This document shows, one piece after another, positions 23,247 through 34,354 of a stretch of DNA of 64,000 nt (position 1 is its first letter; every line of letters starts with the position of its first letter). The position numbers and the translations under genes were made by a program. The stretch is from Pinus tabuliformis (taxonomy: Eukaryota > Streptophyta > Pinopsida > Pinales > Pinaceae), in contig CM062810.1 in NCBI GenBank assembly GCA_031772625.1, positions 453,778,014-453,842,013 on the forward strand. Reading direction: 5' to 3'. Below the pieces are notes generated by a model. That model saw only the letters and a program-made list of their open reading frames with translations, searched no databases and was not told the DNA's origin.

Positions 23247-23746
23247 TTAGACAATTATAAAACCTTAGACAAAATTCCATGTCAGTTAGAGAATACATTG
23301 AAGAGTTTTACAAGTTGAGTATTAGAGTTGGTAATGTAGAAGATGATGATGAGAAAGGTGCTAGATATATAAATGGTTTGGGATTTAATATTCAAGATGA
23401 AATCAACCTATTATCTTTGATAACTATTGATGACTCTTATCAAGATTCAAAGACCATGCAACACTATGGTTGGATGAAGTACAAGATGAAGACAAGAGGA
23501 AAGGAAAGTCTAAAATTAAATATTGGTATAGAATGATAGAAAATTTAAAGGAAAATTCTTCCCCAAGGATTACCAAATCAATCTTTTTAGAAAGTTATAG
23601 AACCTTAGACAAAAGTCCATGTTAGTTAGAGAATACATTGAAGAGTTTTACAAGCTGAATATTAGAGTTGGTCATGTAGAAGATGATGCTGGGAACATTT
23701 ATAGATATATAAATGGGTTGATATTTGATATACAAGAGTCACTTGG
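23247..23746 (+). pseudogene. Ty3/gypsy gag continued (element F, repeat units 2-3)
   Basis: Resumes the gag sequence exactly where it stops at 15773. It reads SVREYIEEFYKLSIRVGN and then INGLGFNIQDEINLLSLITIDDSY before re-entering the repeat at 23444, after which a third version of the same segment follows. It is cut off near 23746, where the second leader copy begins. No zinc knuckle, protease or pol follows. Confidence 0.78.
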
Positions 23747-23756
23747 TAAATCTTCC

Positions 23757-24335
23757 AAACCACTTGATCGAGCCAAATATCTGGGTTAGAAGAGATTCAG
23801 GTTCATAGTAGAGTTTTCATTTGCAAATTACCCTGGATACTGAATTACCCCAGGTCCAGAAGATTATTGTGGACCCCATCACAAGTGAGGTAAAGTTTAT
23901 TTTTATTATTAAAGTTTGTTGTGCTTGCTTTATGAAATCTGGGTCTTGTGGCATTAGGGATTTTTTGTATCTGGCTCCAACATCTTGGATATAGTAATTA
24001 TGGAAAATTAGATTTGGTGAGAGGGGCATCCTAACCTCAAACTATGGATACAACGATTGTGAAAATATATCCAAGATTTAGAAAAAAATCTTGGATCCCC
24101 AAATTTTAGTAATTGGGGAAAAGTGAACCGTCCACATCTGAATGAAATCAGAACCAACGAGAGAGTAAATGATTCAAATAATTGATCAACATCAATGTGG
24201 TATCACCGAATTTCTTGAAGCAAGTAAAGATGGTAGATTCATGAGGAGCAGGTTGAGGGATACCTGTAGCAAATGTGACATTGCAAGTTGAAGTGAGGAG
24301 ACTTCAAGAAAGAATGAAATTTATGGAGTTTAGAG
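23757..24335 (+). repeat. Leader and gag start of element F, copy 2
   Basis: Matches 14440-15020 through the leader, the TGGTATCA site at 24198 and the first about 130 bp of gag (shared gcaagttgaagtgagg). Homology is lost near 24335, shortly before the 3' end of PLE1. Confidence 0.8.
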
Positions 24336-24400
24336 ATTTCCGTGATGAGGGTTTTGATTATGAAATTTCAGAACTTCCACAATATTCATTTTGAGTTTTT

Positions 24401-24435
24401 GATGTTTTGAGTCAAGACCATGACCCGTCATTAGG
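24401..24435 (-). ncRNA. Decayed hammerhead-ribozyme-like core of PLE1
   Basis: Minus strand: CTAATGA (core CTGATGA with one G-to-A), then a six-pair stem GGGTCA / TGACTC with one G-U pair, then AAAAC in place of GAAAC. It aligns with the better core at 47388-47419 in PLE2. Both core changes are G-to-A and would abolish catalysis. Stems I and III could not be established. Confidence 0.5.
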
Positions 24436-25499
24436 AAAAACCTGTAGAGAAGGGAAGAAAAACGGATGAATAAATAGGAGAAGGATGAGAAAAAGGAGAA
24501 AAGAGCCGACCAAGAGATTGACTTAAAAAGTAAAATAAGTTATTTATTAAATTTTTAATTATTATTATTTTCAATTTATTTATGTAAAGTCGATTATTTA
24601 TTAAGACTTAACCTAATTATTATTATTTATATTTAATAATAAATTCAATATTACTCTCATAATTTAATGATAAACATACAATATTACTAATAATATTAAC
24701 ATAAATAATGAGGAAAGATTTAATTAATACATTTAAGTAATAAGATTATTAAATTTTAATTTTATAATGATAAATTGCATTTATATAAATTAAATATTTA
24801 ATAAATTTTAACCTAATTATTATTAATTTTAATTAAAAATAAATTAATTTCAATTTGATTTTATAATTTAATGACCAAACGTATTAGATTCAAATTTCAA
24901 TCTTATTAATAAAATTAATGTGAATGGAGAGGAGGGCTTTAATTAGTCTATCTAATTACTAGGATACTTCTAACCATATAAGTGATAATTTTTTAAGAAT
25001 TAATAAGGTAAATTTTAATTAAAAATCTTATGATATAACTTAAAGAAAGAAAATACCTAGAGTTAATCATGATATTAATATAATTGACGTACTATTATAA
25101 CGGTTAAAGCTATATTAAATCAGGGTGTTATTAATACGAGGTGTATAATATGATTAATATGGGGTTGTTGATATGCAATGTTATTATGATTTAATAATAA
25201 ATTGACAAGGGACGCTGAGAGTAAGGATCATGAGAATAAGGGGAGGGCTAGTTTAGATACATTTTAAGGAAGAAAGAAGAAAGGGAACCAAATGTTATAA
25301 GGGAGGGTTATTAAAGAATAATAGTGAAGGGGTTAGGGCAGGAAAAAAGGGGGGAGGTGGGTTGGCGGAGGATTGAGAAACAAATGTATAAGGGGGAGGA
25401 AAGAGAGTAGGAGAGGGGAGGGAAAAGAGGGTTAATGGAGAAAGGAATGAGATGGTATATGCTCTTGAGGGAGCAAGGAAAACCTATTTCTTATAACTT

Positions 25500-27506
25500 C
25501 TAAACCCTCATCCCTGTTGAGATTGTGTGGATGTTTTATAATTTCAAGGGCTTCTTGAATTTTTCGCTTGTACTTATGGTTCTCATTGGTGATAATCTTG
25601 GTGCCTTCGAGAGATCGCCTGACAAGTTTTTTCTGAATGCGCTGCTAGGGCTGAGGATTGAGCTACCATTTTTTATATCTATGCCATGTTCTTTTAGTCT
25701 AATTTTAAAGGATTGTCCAGTCTCCCTAATATAAAATTTTACACAAGAATATATGATCTTATAGAATCCATTTTTCTAGAGGTGATTAGGGCTATCTTTG
25801 ACTGATTTCATTCTTTTCTTAATGGTTGACAGGGGTTTGAAAGAGGTTTCAATATCCCTCTTTTTGAGTACCCTAGCAAGCTTGTCCGTGACACCCTATA
25901 TGTACGGAAGATATGATTTTATGTTAGCAACTTGAGGGATTGAGACAATATGCTTTTCTTTATTTATGGTCTTTTCTCTTTTAATGGTCTTGATGATGTC
26001 TAACTTTTTATATCCTAAGCTAGCAAAGACTTTCTTTAAATATTTGATTTCCTCTTCTATGTGAGTGAAATGTGATATTCTAAAAGCCCTGGTGAATAAA
26101 GTCTTGAGAACCCCTATCTTCTGAGCTGGGTGATGGTGAGAGTCGGCATGAAGATAGTTATAAGTGTGTGCTTTCTTTCTGAATACTTTGTGCCCCAACG
26201 ATCCATCTTCATTTCTTATAAGGAGAATGTCTAGGAATGGTATATTATTATTATCTTCGACTTCCATTGTGAACTTGATGTCATTAGATATGCTGTTGAT
26301 GTGTTCTAGAAAGTTATTCAACTCCTTGTCTCCATGTGGCCAATTTACATTAGTGTCGTCAACAAACCTAATCCAGAATTTTGTGTTCAAGGGGAACGTT
26401 TCAAGAGATTTCTTTTCAATTTTTTTTCCATAAATAGGTTAGCTACTATGGGTTATAGGGGAGATCCCATAGCCACCCTTATTGTTTTTTCAAAGAATTC
26501 ACCTTGGAAGGTGAAGAAGGTGGAACAGAGGCAAACCTTAACAAGTTTCACAGTTTGGGGATCTATGACTTCTTTTACGACTTGAATAGCTTCTTATAAC
26601 GAGATCTCTGTGAAAAGTTGAACAGCATGAAGACTTACAATTTTATCTCCTAGATCCAAATTTGTATTTCTAATGAACTCCACATAATGGTTAGAGTACT
26701 TTATAAATGAGCTAGTGTTGACAATTGATCGGAGGGGGGCACCTGCATTATGGATTTTAGGGGTACCATATATTTGGGGGGTGATCTCACTAACTAGAGA
26801 CAAGTGCTTCTTAAATTTTAAATCCAAGTGAGAGTCTTTGATGGCTTTTTAAATAATTCTAGTAATTTTGGAAATGGGGTTATCTTTGAGATTTTTATAG
26901 CTACTACTATTATAAAGGTGGTCTTTCATTTTGGAGATGTAATAATTTATGTCCATAATTACTGTCGCCCCTCCTTTATCCACTTTCAGGATGACAATGT
27001 GTTCATTGTTTCTAAGATTCTTCAGGGCCATTAACTGTTCATGGTTTAAATTACCTTTCGGAGGTCTCAAATTACTTTAAATAACAACAAACTCTTGTCT
27101 AATTTTCTCTTTGTCTTCATCTCTAAGAGATTGAATTCCATCTTCATGGTTGCAAATGATTCCTTCAAGGGGAATCCGCTTAGGGGCGATGGAAAAATTT
27201 AACCCTTTATTAATAACTTCAACTTCCTCTTTAGATAAATTGTATGATGAGATGTTAACTACTTTTCTTATTGCTACAAATATTAGGAAAAGGGTTACTC
27301 TAATGCCCTAAGTGTGCTAGCTCATGATTATCATCAATGTGGGAAAAATACTTGGTATTATTATTATTAAGGGGACTAATTAAATTCGAGTCTCTTAAAT
27401 TATGCAAACGCTTCAAATCTCTTAAATTTTCCAAATGGATACCAGAGTTAGGGTTTACAAAACCTATTGGATCCAAACCGTTGTTAAAGGTATCTACACA
27501 CTCCAA
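25500..27506 (-). pseudogene. Penelope-like RT plus GIY-YIG endonuclease protein (PLE1)
   Basis: In sense order: an N-terminal PLE region with FSIAPKRIPLEGIICNHEDGI-type sequence (near 27200-27130); RT motifs ILKVDKGGATVIMD (near 26950) and YGTPKIHN (near 26760); the catalytic FVDD box (near 26360); PFLDILLIRNEDGSLGHKVF; KKAHTYNYLHADSHHHP. The GIY-YIG region follows at 25760-25680 as CSCVKFYIRETGQS, where the usual CGKxYIGET is degraded. At least five stops and two frameshifts break it. The protein would make cDNA at a nicked target and supply the nick. Confidence 0.87.
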
Positions 27507-29257
27507 ATTTCCTGAGTTTCTGCGTTGGATTGCTGGTGATTGGCCTCTAAATTAGACATAAATTAAGGCCCATATAACCATAATTCAACATATTAAACCT
27601 CTCTTTTTGCATTAGATAATGTATTTTTAACTTTAATATGTTCATTATGAAGGTTTATGAATAATTGCATATTTGTGCCTAATATTATTTATTTTTGTGG
27701 AATATTATGAGAATATTGGGCAGATTATGAAGATTTGGAGGGGAGATAATTTAGGGACTTGCTCCGTACTACAAGAGGATCAATACTAAATAATAAATAA
27801 ACAAGATATTATAGAATTATGGCATAGATCATGGAACTCCAATGATTGAGAAAATCTAGGAATGTGTTCCCTGCCATTTAATGCAGATTCCTAGTATTGG
27901 GAACCAGATCCACTAATCAAGGGATTTTGGTGGGGAAAGATTCCTCCTTTCATGGGGAATGATTCCTAATCATTTTTTATAAGTACCAAGACAAATTTTC
28001 CTCTAGGGGTAGATTTCGATTAGTCATTTTGTGGAAAGAACTCGTATTTTTGCATCTCCATTGTATTTTCTTGTAGGTATGTAATTGTATTTATGAAAAT
28101 AATGAAGATCGCTGTCATGTTCAGCTTCTAAATCTTGTTCTCCTCTATCGATCTCTGAGTTTCGTTGGGATTGGCCATTTGCAGGAGCCTCAGATCCCTT
28201 TTGTATCATTTGTTTTCCTTATTTTCACTTCTTATTCACATGCATCTCTTGTTCTTGTTTCTTTCTTTTTCTGCATTTAATATTAATGATTTCTTGTTGT
28301 AGGATTAGGTTATATGGTTGACATAAGTTATTTTTCAGGATCACAAGCATAATTTAATCCTTGGAAAATATTTGGAAGGTCATAGTAATCATTGAGCTGC
28401 TTGGATTAGTTTGATTATTCCCAAATCTAGATTTATGGAACTCCGTTGTGGCAAATAGCAGCAAATTTCTGCTATTTTATAGAGCATGCTAACGACCGTC
28501 AATCAAGTTTATTACACTTGTATTATATCACAAAAAATTCTAGTTAACAATGAAATTTACCCCATTGCATTTGCACTTAATTAGGTTAGGCATTTGATAG
28601 ATTTACTAGCTCACTAGTTCTTGAATTTCTGGATTAGTAATTTTCCGTTATTTAATAAATCTTTCCCATGTATAGATGAATTTGTGGATAGATGCATATA
28701 ATATTGTGTGTTGTTTCAAGAGATTCTACATTGGAGGGAGACCTCATCTCGTTCGCCTCATCCAAGCCTCATCCACCCATGTCGCCAAAATCCATTAAAA
28801 TCTCAATTCGAATTCTTGTTTTATAAGAAAAAATTGTCATTTCCATTAAGCAAATCTACCCATCTTGAAGCCCTTTCTTGAGTTTTGGGTAGTGTCCACC
28901 ACATCCATGCTTTATTATTCCATTATCCACCTTTCCCAAGCTCCATTCCACCTTCTATACCACTTTCTAATATTTCGACCTATTCTTGTAAAAATATAAG
29001 GGATCCTGTAGGAACTAGTAAATCCTGTAGACATCTTGTAGGAAATCATGTAGCAATCTATTTTGAGCCCGAATTGAGAAAAATCATCATTGAAGTTGGG
29101 ATTAGGCATCTACTTGACCTCCAAGACATCAAAACCATTATACCCCTCTTCCTTCACACCTGTCTCCCCTGCCAAAGGACAATGAAGGATTAGCATTTGC
29201 ATTTATAAAAGGAGAAGATAAAGAAACATAGTTCTTTTTATTTCTAAATTAGCACAT

Positions 29258-29262
29258 GCATG
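29258..29262. repeat. Target-site duplication of solo LTR, left
   Basis: gcatg, repeated at 31389-31393. Confidence 0.85.
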
Positions 29263-31388
29263 TGGTGAGCTCCAGTATTGCAGCAATAATGCTGCAACTC
29301 CTGGGACTCCCGTCTTTACTTTTATCAACCCGGTAGTTCGTAACAAACTTGGAAGCGACGGTGTTGTATGCACAAGTACTAGCTCTTGCCGCAACTGTCA
29401 CTTGGTCAGCTGGCACATGTCTGCTAGGAGCTTAAGCCAACTTCTATGAGCTCTTAGAAGAAGCTTTTTAATTGATGGATGAAAGCTAACTCGAAGGAAG
29501 TTAATCTATTTGTGAAAAGAGATTGAAAAACTGAAGGAAAACGCAAACCCTTGCAAACCCTAATTCTACCAGCTAGTCCTATTGATGCAAAGGAGAGAAT
29601 TAAAACTACTGAAAGAGATGCCATTAATTATATGAAGGTAAAATACATGTGTCTAGACTACCTCTATTTGAAGAAAACATCTTTTTGTATTTTTTATTAA
29701 GTCGTCAGTTTCATCATGCATATGCTTTCATTGTTCTTTGACTGTGTAGGGGTGGATCAAGGAGGAGAAATGCTTGGAAGAGGTTGGGAAGGTTTAGAGA
29801 GGGTATAAGGAGTCCCTAACACCCTTCCAGAGAGTTTCACAAAGTTTGGCCATCAAGAAACCTCATTTGTGAGCATCTACAGGAAGTCTGCACGGGTTCT
29901 ATAGGATGTTCAAAATTTCTACAGGATGTTCAAAAATTTCTACAAGATGTTTAAAAATTGGATTTTGGAGGATGGGTGAGTGAGGGAAGATGCATGAATG
30001 GATATGGAGGTAGGATAGGGGTCTGAAGTGGCCCAAGGACTGGTGGATGGAGTGGTGAAAAGGTGTAGATGGCTAAATTGGCTCAATGAAAGCTGAAACA
30101 ATGATTGCACAAAAAGGTAGGGTTACTTGGGCAAGAGGACAAATGTGAGATGAGGAACCCAGCTAGGAGATGGAGTAGATGGCTTTGATGAAGCTTAGGT
30201 GGATGAAAGAGTGGTAGAGATGCTCTGCACTGTATACATTCAACTGAATCAACAAAGTCTTGCAGGTAATCAAAGTCCTAGCTAATCTAATATAACTAAC
30301 AATAAAGTGAATGAACAACAACTTTATTTGGAAGAGAACCATGCATATCAACTATGCAATGAAACATTTTAGAGATCTGAACACATAACCAACTTCTGCA
30401 AATGAAAACAGTACACTAAGGATTGCATGGTAAAGCAAACTAGTGTTTTTGGTGGCAGCAAGGTCACCTTGATCCCAGCTCCTGATCCCACTGAGGGAGA
30501 GGTGAAATCAGAGGTGTTTGATGGCCTTTTTCTGAAGATCTTCCTGTGATTAACCTATCAACTAAATATGAACATGAAAAGCTACTTTAACCATCAAAAG
30601 CAATCTAAATAACAAAGCAAGATTTAAATCTAAAATAGCAGATTTTATTCTAAGAATGCAGCAAAGACACAAGAAAGTAAACAAAGGAGGTACTGGGCAC
30701 TTGAGATGGGCCCAACCCCAAGAGCTACAACATCCTAAGAGAGATTTAGAGATGGTGCAAAGCTGGATACATCTTTATTGAGCAAGAAATAATAGTTACA
30801 TAAAAAACTGTCCACAAGGGAAAGCTTGAAAATGTGCTGAAATGCAAAGCTAATCTACTGACTAAAATCGAACTACAAACTAGCTAACTTCTGCCTACAA
30901 AGTGAATAATTACTGGCTAACCAAAATGAGGCCCTAAGCCTTCTTATTTATACAAATTGAGGACCCCAACAGTCCTCCTAAACTTTAGGGATTCGACTGC
31001 CCAAAACTTGTAGTTAACAGCAGTCCTACTTGACTTGCTTGGCTGCCCTTGTGATAATCGATTTGGTGGCCCTTGAGCTCCGAGCTGATGGTGGAGAATT
31101 CGAGGTAAGGGCCCATAAATGAAGGGGACACCTTCCTACAAATCCTCTCCCTTGTTCTCCCACGAATTTGGCTGCCAAGTGATCATTAAAACCTTTGATT
31201 TTGTCTCCAAATTGACCAAAAAGACTACACAAAGCACACATTAGACTTGTTGGCATAATGACTAACCCAATTCACTCTATTAGCATAAATATAATAAAAA
31301 ACATGCAATAAACTAATGAGAATGGTGGATTAAGTCGAATTAGGAGGTTGAATGAGCCCATATAATTATCCATTTTTGGGGCTCATCA
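29263..31388 (-). mobile_element. Solo LTR of the element D family (2126 bp)
   Basis: Homologous end to end with the LTR at 55737-57828 and in the same (minus) orientation. On the + strand it starts TGGTGAGCTCC and ends GGGGCTCATCA. It is flanked by a perfect gcatg duplication with no internal domain, the product of LTR-LTR recombination. Shared landmarks include atcaacccggtagttcgtaac and cacttggtcagctggcac near the left end. It carries four diverged copies of the TCTACAGG word at 29876-29950. Confidence 0.92.
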
Positions 31389-31393
31389 GCATG
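31389..31393. repeat. Target-site duplication of solo LTR, right
   Basis: gcatg, identical to 29258-29262. Confidence 0.85.
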
Positions 31394-31772
31394 CAGCAAT
31401 TAATATTCCCTAGATCAGATTCCATGCTCAGTTAGTTTAAATTATCACATGTGATAAATAGGGTTAATTTAGTTTTATTTTACATTTAGTTCATAATCTT
31501 TATGCAATTAGAATATGTTTCTTTCCTTGTACTTTATTTCATGCAATAGGTTAGGGTTTCCATTTCGAGCAGTTCATTTTCTACAATTAGTTTAGGATTT
31601 GATTTCAGTACATGCACTCTATTACATCACGATAGAAAAGGAAGGATACATTGTATGCTGCACACATAGTACCTATACCTCTTAAGTTTGTACGAATCTC
31701 AGGTTGATAATTAAAGTCGGTAGCCTTTGGAGTTGCAGCATTCTTGTTACAATACCGAAGCTCATCACTTTC

Positions 31773-31792
31773 TGGCGCCATTGCCAGGGAGG
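31773..31792 (+). other. Primer-binding site, tRNA-Asp type (element B)
   Basis: TGGCGCCATTGCCAGGGAGG is the tRNA-Asp-complementary site typical of Tat/Athila gypsy elements (TGGCGCCGTTGCCGGGGA) with two G-to-A changes. It lies five bases after the LTR end. Confidence 0.85.
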
Positions 31793-32023
31793 TGTCAAAG
31801 TATGCATTGTTTGCTTCCCTAGTTGATTCATTTATTTTACTTTCTTCAAAAACAAAACATATTTGCATTAGGCATATTTCATTTCAAAAATAGAAAAGTG
31901 CATTGCATTAGTGTTTCCATTCAATTATAAAAACAAAAAAATTCTCCAACACCAACCAACCCCCCCATTTGATAATGTGGTGTAGTAAGAGCCGCATCAG
32001 CATCCATTTTGCAAGTAGAAGAA

Positions 32024-33250
32024 GAAGAGATGACAAATAATGTAGAAGAAATGGATAGAGAAGATAACAATGCGAAAGATCCTCTCAGATTCCCCATTCA
32101 ATATACTAATGTTAGTGTACACATGAAGAACATCCCTCCATATTTCTTCCAAAATTTCATGGTCTAAGGTTAGAGGGTCCGGAAGCGTTTCTCTTTGAAT
32201 TTGAAATAATTTGTATATCTTATGGTTACTTGTTGAACACTCAAAAATTGAGATTGTTTCTAGCAACATTGAAGGATAGAGCTCTTAAATGGTTCATGAT
32301 TTTAGGGACTAATTCACTAAGATCATGGAATGATATGAAAAATATATTTTTAGAAAATATATAGATCATGATCTTAAAGAAGAAATCTTTAGAATGAATC
32401 AAAGAGAAGATGAGAGACTTGAGGATGTGATAGAGAGATTTATGTATAATTTTAAGAGGGAAAAACTACATCATTTAGGATCCGACATAGTAAAAACCCT
32501 CTTACTTAGAACAATTAGGGATGAGTGGATTGATCTCCTTGATCTCATGAGTAGAGGTTATGTATACCAATTATCATTTGAACAAATTTGTGAAACATGA
32601 AAACAAATATCAAGAGGAAGGGAAAGAGTAAGTCAATAGACATCAAGATCAGTGAGTCAAGCTAAACTTGGAAATTTTCTTGATAACTTTAAAATAGAAA
32701 TTCTTAGCAATATAAGTGAACAAGTAGAAATGCTAAGAATGCAAGATGTAGAAAAACAAGATGCTGATATTTGTTTTGTCCATGCAGAATCACATAATGT
32801 TAAATATTTTCATCATTACCAAGGTTGAAAGAAGTTCATGAAGAGGACAATGGAGAAAGTCAATTTCCAATGCAGCTATGTTATGTAGCTCCAAGAGGGG
32901 CATGCCAACCTATTCAACCTGATATGATATAAGAGCCTAATTCACAATTTCAAGCTTATGCACATCCATCTCAAAGTAATTGGAGCACACCCTTTCCTTT
33001 GCAACATTGGTCATCTCAACCCCAAAACCAAACTTGACAACAAGGTTTGCAAGGAACTTATGGAATCCATCCACAATATCCTCATTATTTTCCTCAATAT
33101 CCTCCATACCCAACTCCATGTTATCATTACCATTCACCTCCACCACAACCACAACCCCAACCAAAATCCCAACCACATCCATCTCAAATATACACTCCTA
33201 CTCAAATACCTGCACCACCATTTCCAAAACCACACATTGAAGTAGCTTAA
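32024..33250 (+). pseudogene. Ty3/gypsy gag with proline/glutamine-rich tail (element B)
   Basis: From an ATG at 32024 the frame reads MTNNVEEMDRED, then after a shift near 32160 a gag core: AFLFEFEIICISYGY, QKLRLFLATLKDRALKWFM, SWNDMKNIFLEKY and RMNQREDERLEDVIERFMYNF, followed by LLRTIRDEWIDLL (open 32394-32600). This is the Retrotrans_gag capsid-like domain of the Tat/Athila type. The tail (33047-33240) is nearly all P, Q, H, Y and S. I see no CCHC knuckle and no protease. Stops at 32600 and beyond, plus the frameshift, inactivate it. Confidence 0.78.
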
Positions 33251-33857
33251 CCCACTTACAATGCTAAGGTACAACACTTCCAAATATCTCCTCTTGATCT
33301 CAATGATATTTGTCTCATCTGAGGAAGAACATTACAAAAAAATGATTCTCTTGATGCCATTGAAGGACAACATGCAGAAAAAGAAGATTCAAAAGAGAAG
33401 ATCAAAGAACCAAGGGCTGCACTTGATGAAGAGCAGACATCAAAACTAGATATTGAGAAAGTTCCCACATGGTTACCATCAAATCCTCCATGGATTTAAG
33501 AGAACAATCAGCAAAAAGAGGAAGCCTTGAAGGTCATGGTAGAAGAAGACATGAAGAATGATCCAGATCAGAAAGTGGACCAGAGACATCACAATCATAT
33601 TGAAATATGGTTCTAGACAGTCACTAAGTTGCAACAATACTCTCTTCTTCAATTGTGCTTTATATCATCAAAGTCAAAGCATTTGATCACTCAAATTCAG
33701 GTACATGTCAAAACATACATTTCAAGCCTACACATTGGTTTTTCCGTCATCTTGATGTGCACATGGCTCCATTGGAAGTATTATTATGCTTGAAAGTGAT
33801 TTTGTTTTTCAAGTAAAGTAGGGTAGGAAAAAATGAAAAAAAAAGAGAAAAAAAAAA
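33251..33857 (+). other. Gag tail remnant and A-rich leader to the hairpin array
   Basis: Sequence after the proline-rich tail contains K/E-rich coding-like scraps (33360-33480) and then no recognisable domain. From about 33830 it becomes an A/G-rich run leading directly into hairpin 1. This is where protease and pol would be expected; they are absent. Confidence 0.5.
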
Positions 33858-34040
33858 TCTCAGGTGAAAACCTCCTTTGAGGCACCTGAGATTGGCTCAT
33901 TGATTGAAAACCTCCATGAGGTGGTCAATGGGTTGGAAAAAAGAGAAAAACAGAGAAAAAGAAAAGATCCTAGATGTAAACCTCCTTTAGAGGCCTAGGC
34001 ATATCTACTAGTTGAAAACCTCATTGAGACGGCTAGTAGG
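33858..34040 (+). ncRNA. Array of four structured hairpins (element B)
   Basis: Hairpin 1: 33858-33866 pairs with 33883-33891 (nine perfect pairs); AAAA bulge 33867-33870; inner stem CCTC/GAGG; loop CTTT. Hairpin 2: 33898-33906 with 33922-33930 (six Watson-Crick plus three G-U pairs), AAAA, CCTC-CAT-GAGG. Hairpin 3: 33969-33973 with 33995-33999, CCTC-CTTTA-GAGG. Hairpin 4: 34005-34014 with 34030-34039 (ten pairs, two G-U), AAAA, CCTC-ATT-GAGA. Hairpins come in two pairs separated and flanked by A/G-rich tracts. Outer stems differ in sequence but all pair. Unknown RNA family. Confidence 0.75.
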
Positions 34041-34354
34041 TCTAGAAGAAAAAAAAGGCAAAAATAAAAATTATTTGATCCATGTATCTCTTTGATGAAT
34101 GTAGGTGCTCTCCAACATCTGCAAGCAACAAAAAACATGTTGGTACCAAAAGAAAAAATTGGTCAAGTATAGTCAAAACAAGTCAAATTTTGACTTTCTC
34201 CTCCTTTGCTCAAATGCTCCAACAAGGCCAAGGCCATGCCAATCTATTTCCACTATCCACCCATCATTCTCAAGCTTTTCCAATTTAGTTTGCTTGCTGT
34301 CCTAAGAAACTACAACAATGCTCTGTTTTACTACAAGAAAGATAAATACATAGA

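Larger units (their letters stand above)
15289..23746 (+). repeat. 341-bp gag tandem repeat, 2.9 copies (interrupted by LINE)
   Basis: Unit 1 is 15289-15629 (341 bp). Unit 2 is 15630-15773 plus 23247-23443, which is 144 + 197 = 341 bp once the LINE and one target copy are removed. Unit 3 starts at 23444 and runs about 300 bp. Each unit opens with gattcaaagnccatgcaac and contains the aatattgg...atagaatg stretch. The exact 341-bp sum confirms both the repeat and the LINE boundaries. Confidence 0.88.
13690..24335 (+). mobile_element. Element F: Ty3/gypsy leader-gag / leader-gag relic, split by a LINE
   Basis: The segment 14440-14880 (leader or LTR end), primer site and gag start recurs at about 23757-24335 after the gag repeats, so the relic reads leader-gag-leader-gag on the + strand. 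No protease or pol is found. A 7.46-kb LINE sits inside the gag. Such an arrangement can arise by unequal recombination between copies or from a non-autonomous gag-only element. The left end (13690) is approximate: 13790-14100 looks LTR-like but has no second copy here. Confidence 0.6.
24395..27533 (-). mobile_element. Penelope-like element PLE1 (decayed)
   Basis: On the minus strand a PLE protein (N-terminal conserved region, RT, GIY-YIG) runs from about 27506 to 25500, followed by an AT-rich 3' region and a hammerhead-like motif at 24401-24435 near its 3' end. PLEs are retroelements whose RT is related to telomerase. In plants, copies with an endonuclease were reported from conifers (Dryad) and attributed to horizontal transfer. 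The 3' region shares words with that of PLE2 (gaatnaataggtgaag-like sequence followed by agnccgac). Ends are approximate and no target duplication was found. Confidence 0.85.
27534..31767 (+). repeat. 5' LTR of element B, interrupted by a solo LTR
   Basis: Without the 2131 bp of solo LTR plus duplication the LTR is about 2103 bp, near the 2092 and 2126 bp of the two D-family LTRs. Its start (TGGTGATTGGCCTC then ggcccatataacc) resembles the D-family start (TGATGAGCCCC then gggctcattcaacc), and its CCTGTAG words (28998-29045) sit about 1465 bp from the start, as in D. A 102-codon + frame at 28885-29193 has no recognisable function. Confidence 0.65.

Noticed and set aside
14440..24335. Element F as a simple LTR-gag-LTR non-autonomous element
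   Set aside because: Homology of the second copy runs past the primer site into the gag start, so it is not just a 3' LTR; tandem arrangement fits better.
24401..24435. Active hammerhead ribozyme in PLE1
   Set aside because: Two invariant core bases are changed (CTGATGA to CTAATGA, GAAA to AAAA); kept only as a decayed motif.
27996..28240. Separate LTR end with initiator-tRNA primer site (tgtatcatttg)
   Set aside because: It lies inside the B LTR as defined by its ends and length; the match to a primer site is short.
33047..33250. Proline-rich + frames in three phases as separate genes
   Set aside because: All three read the same low-complexity cca/caa sequence; only the phase continuous with gag is meaningful.
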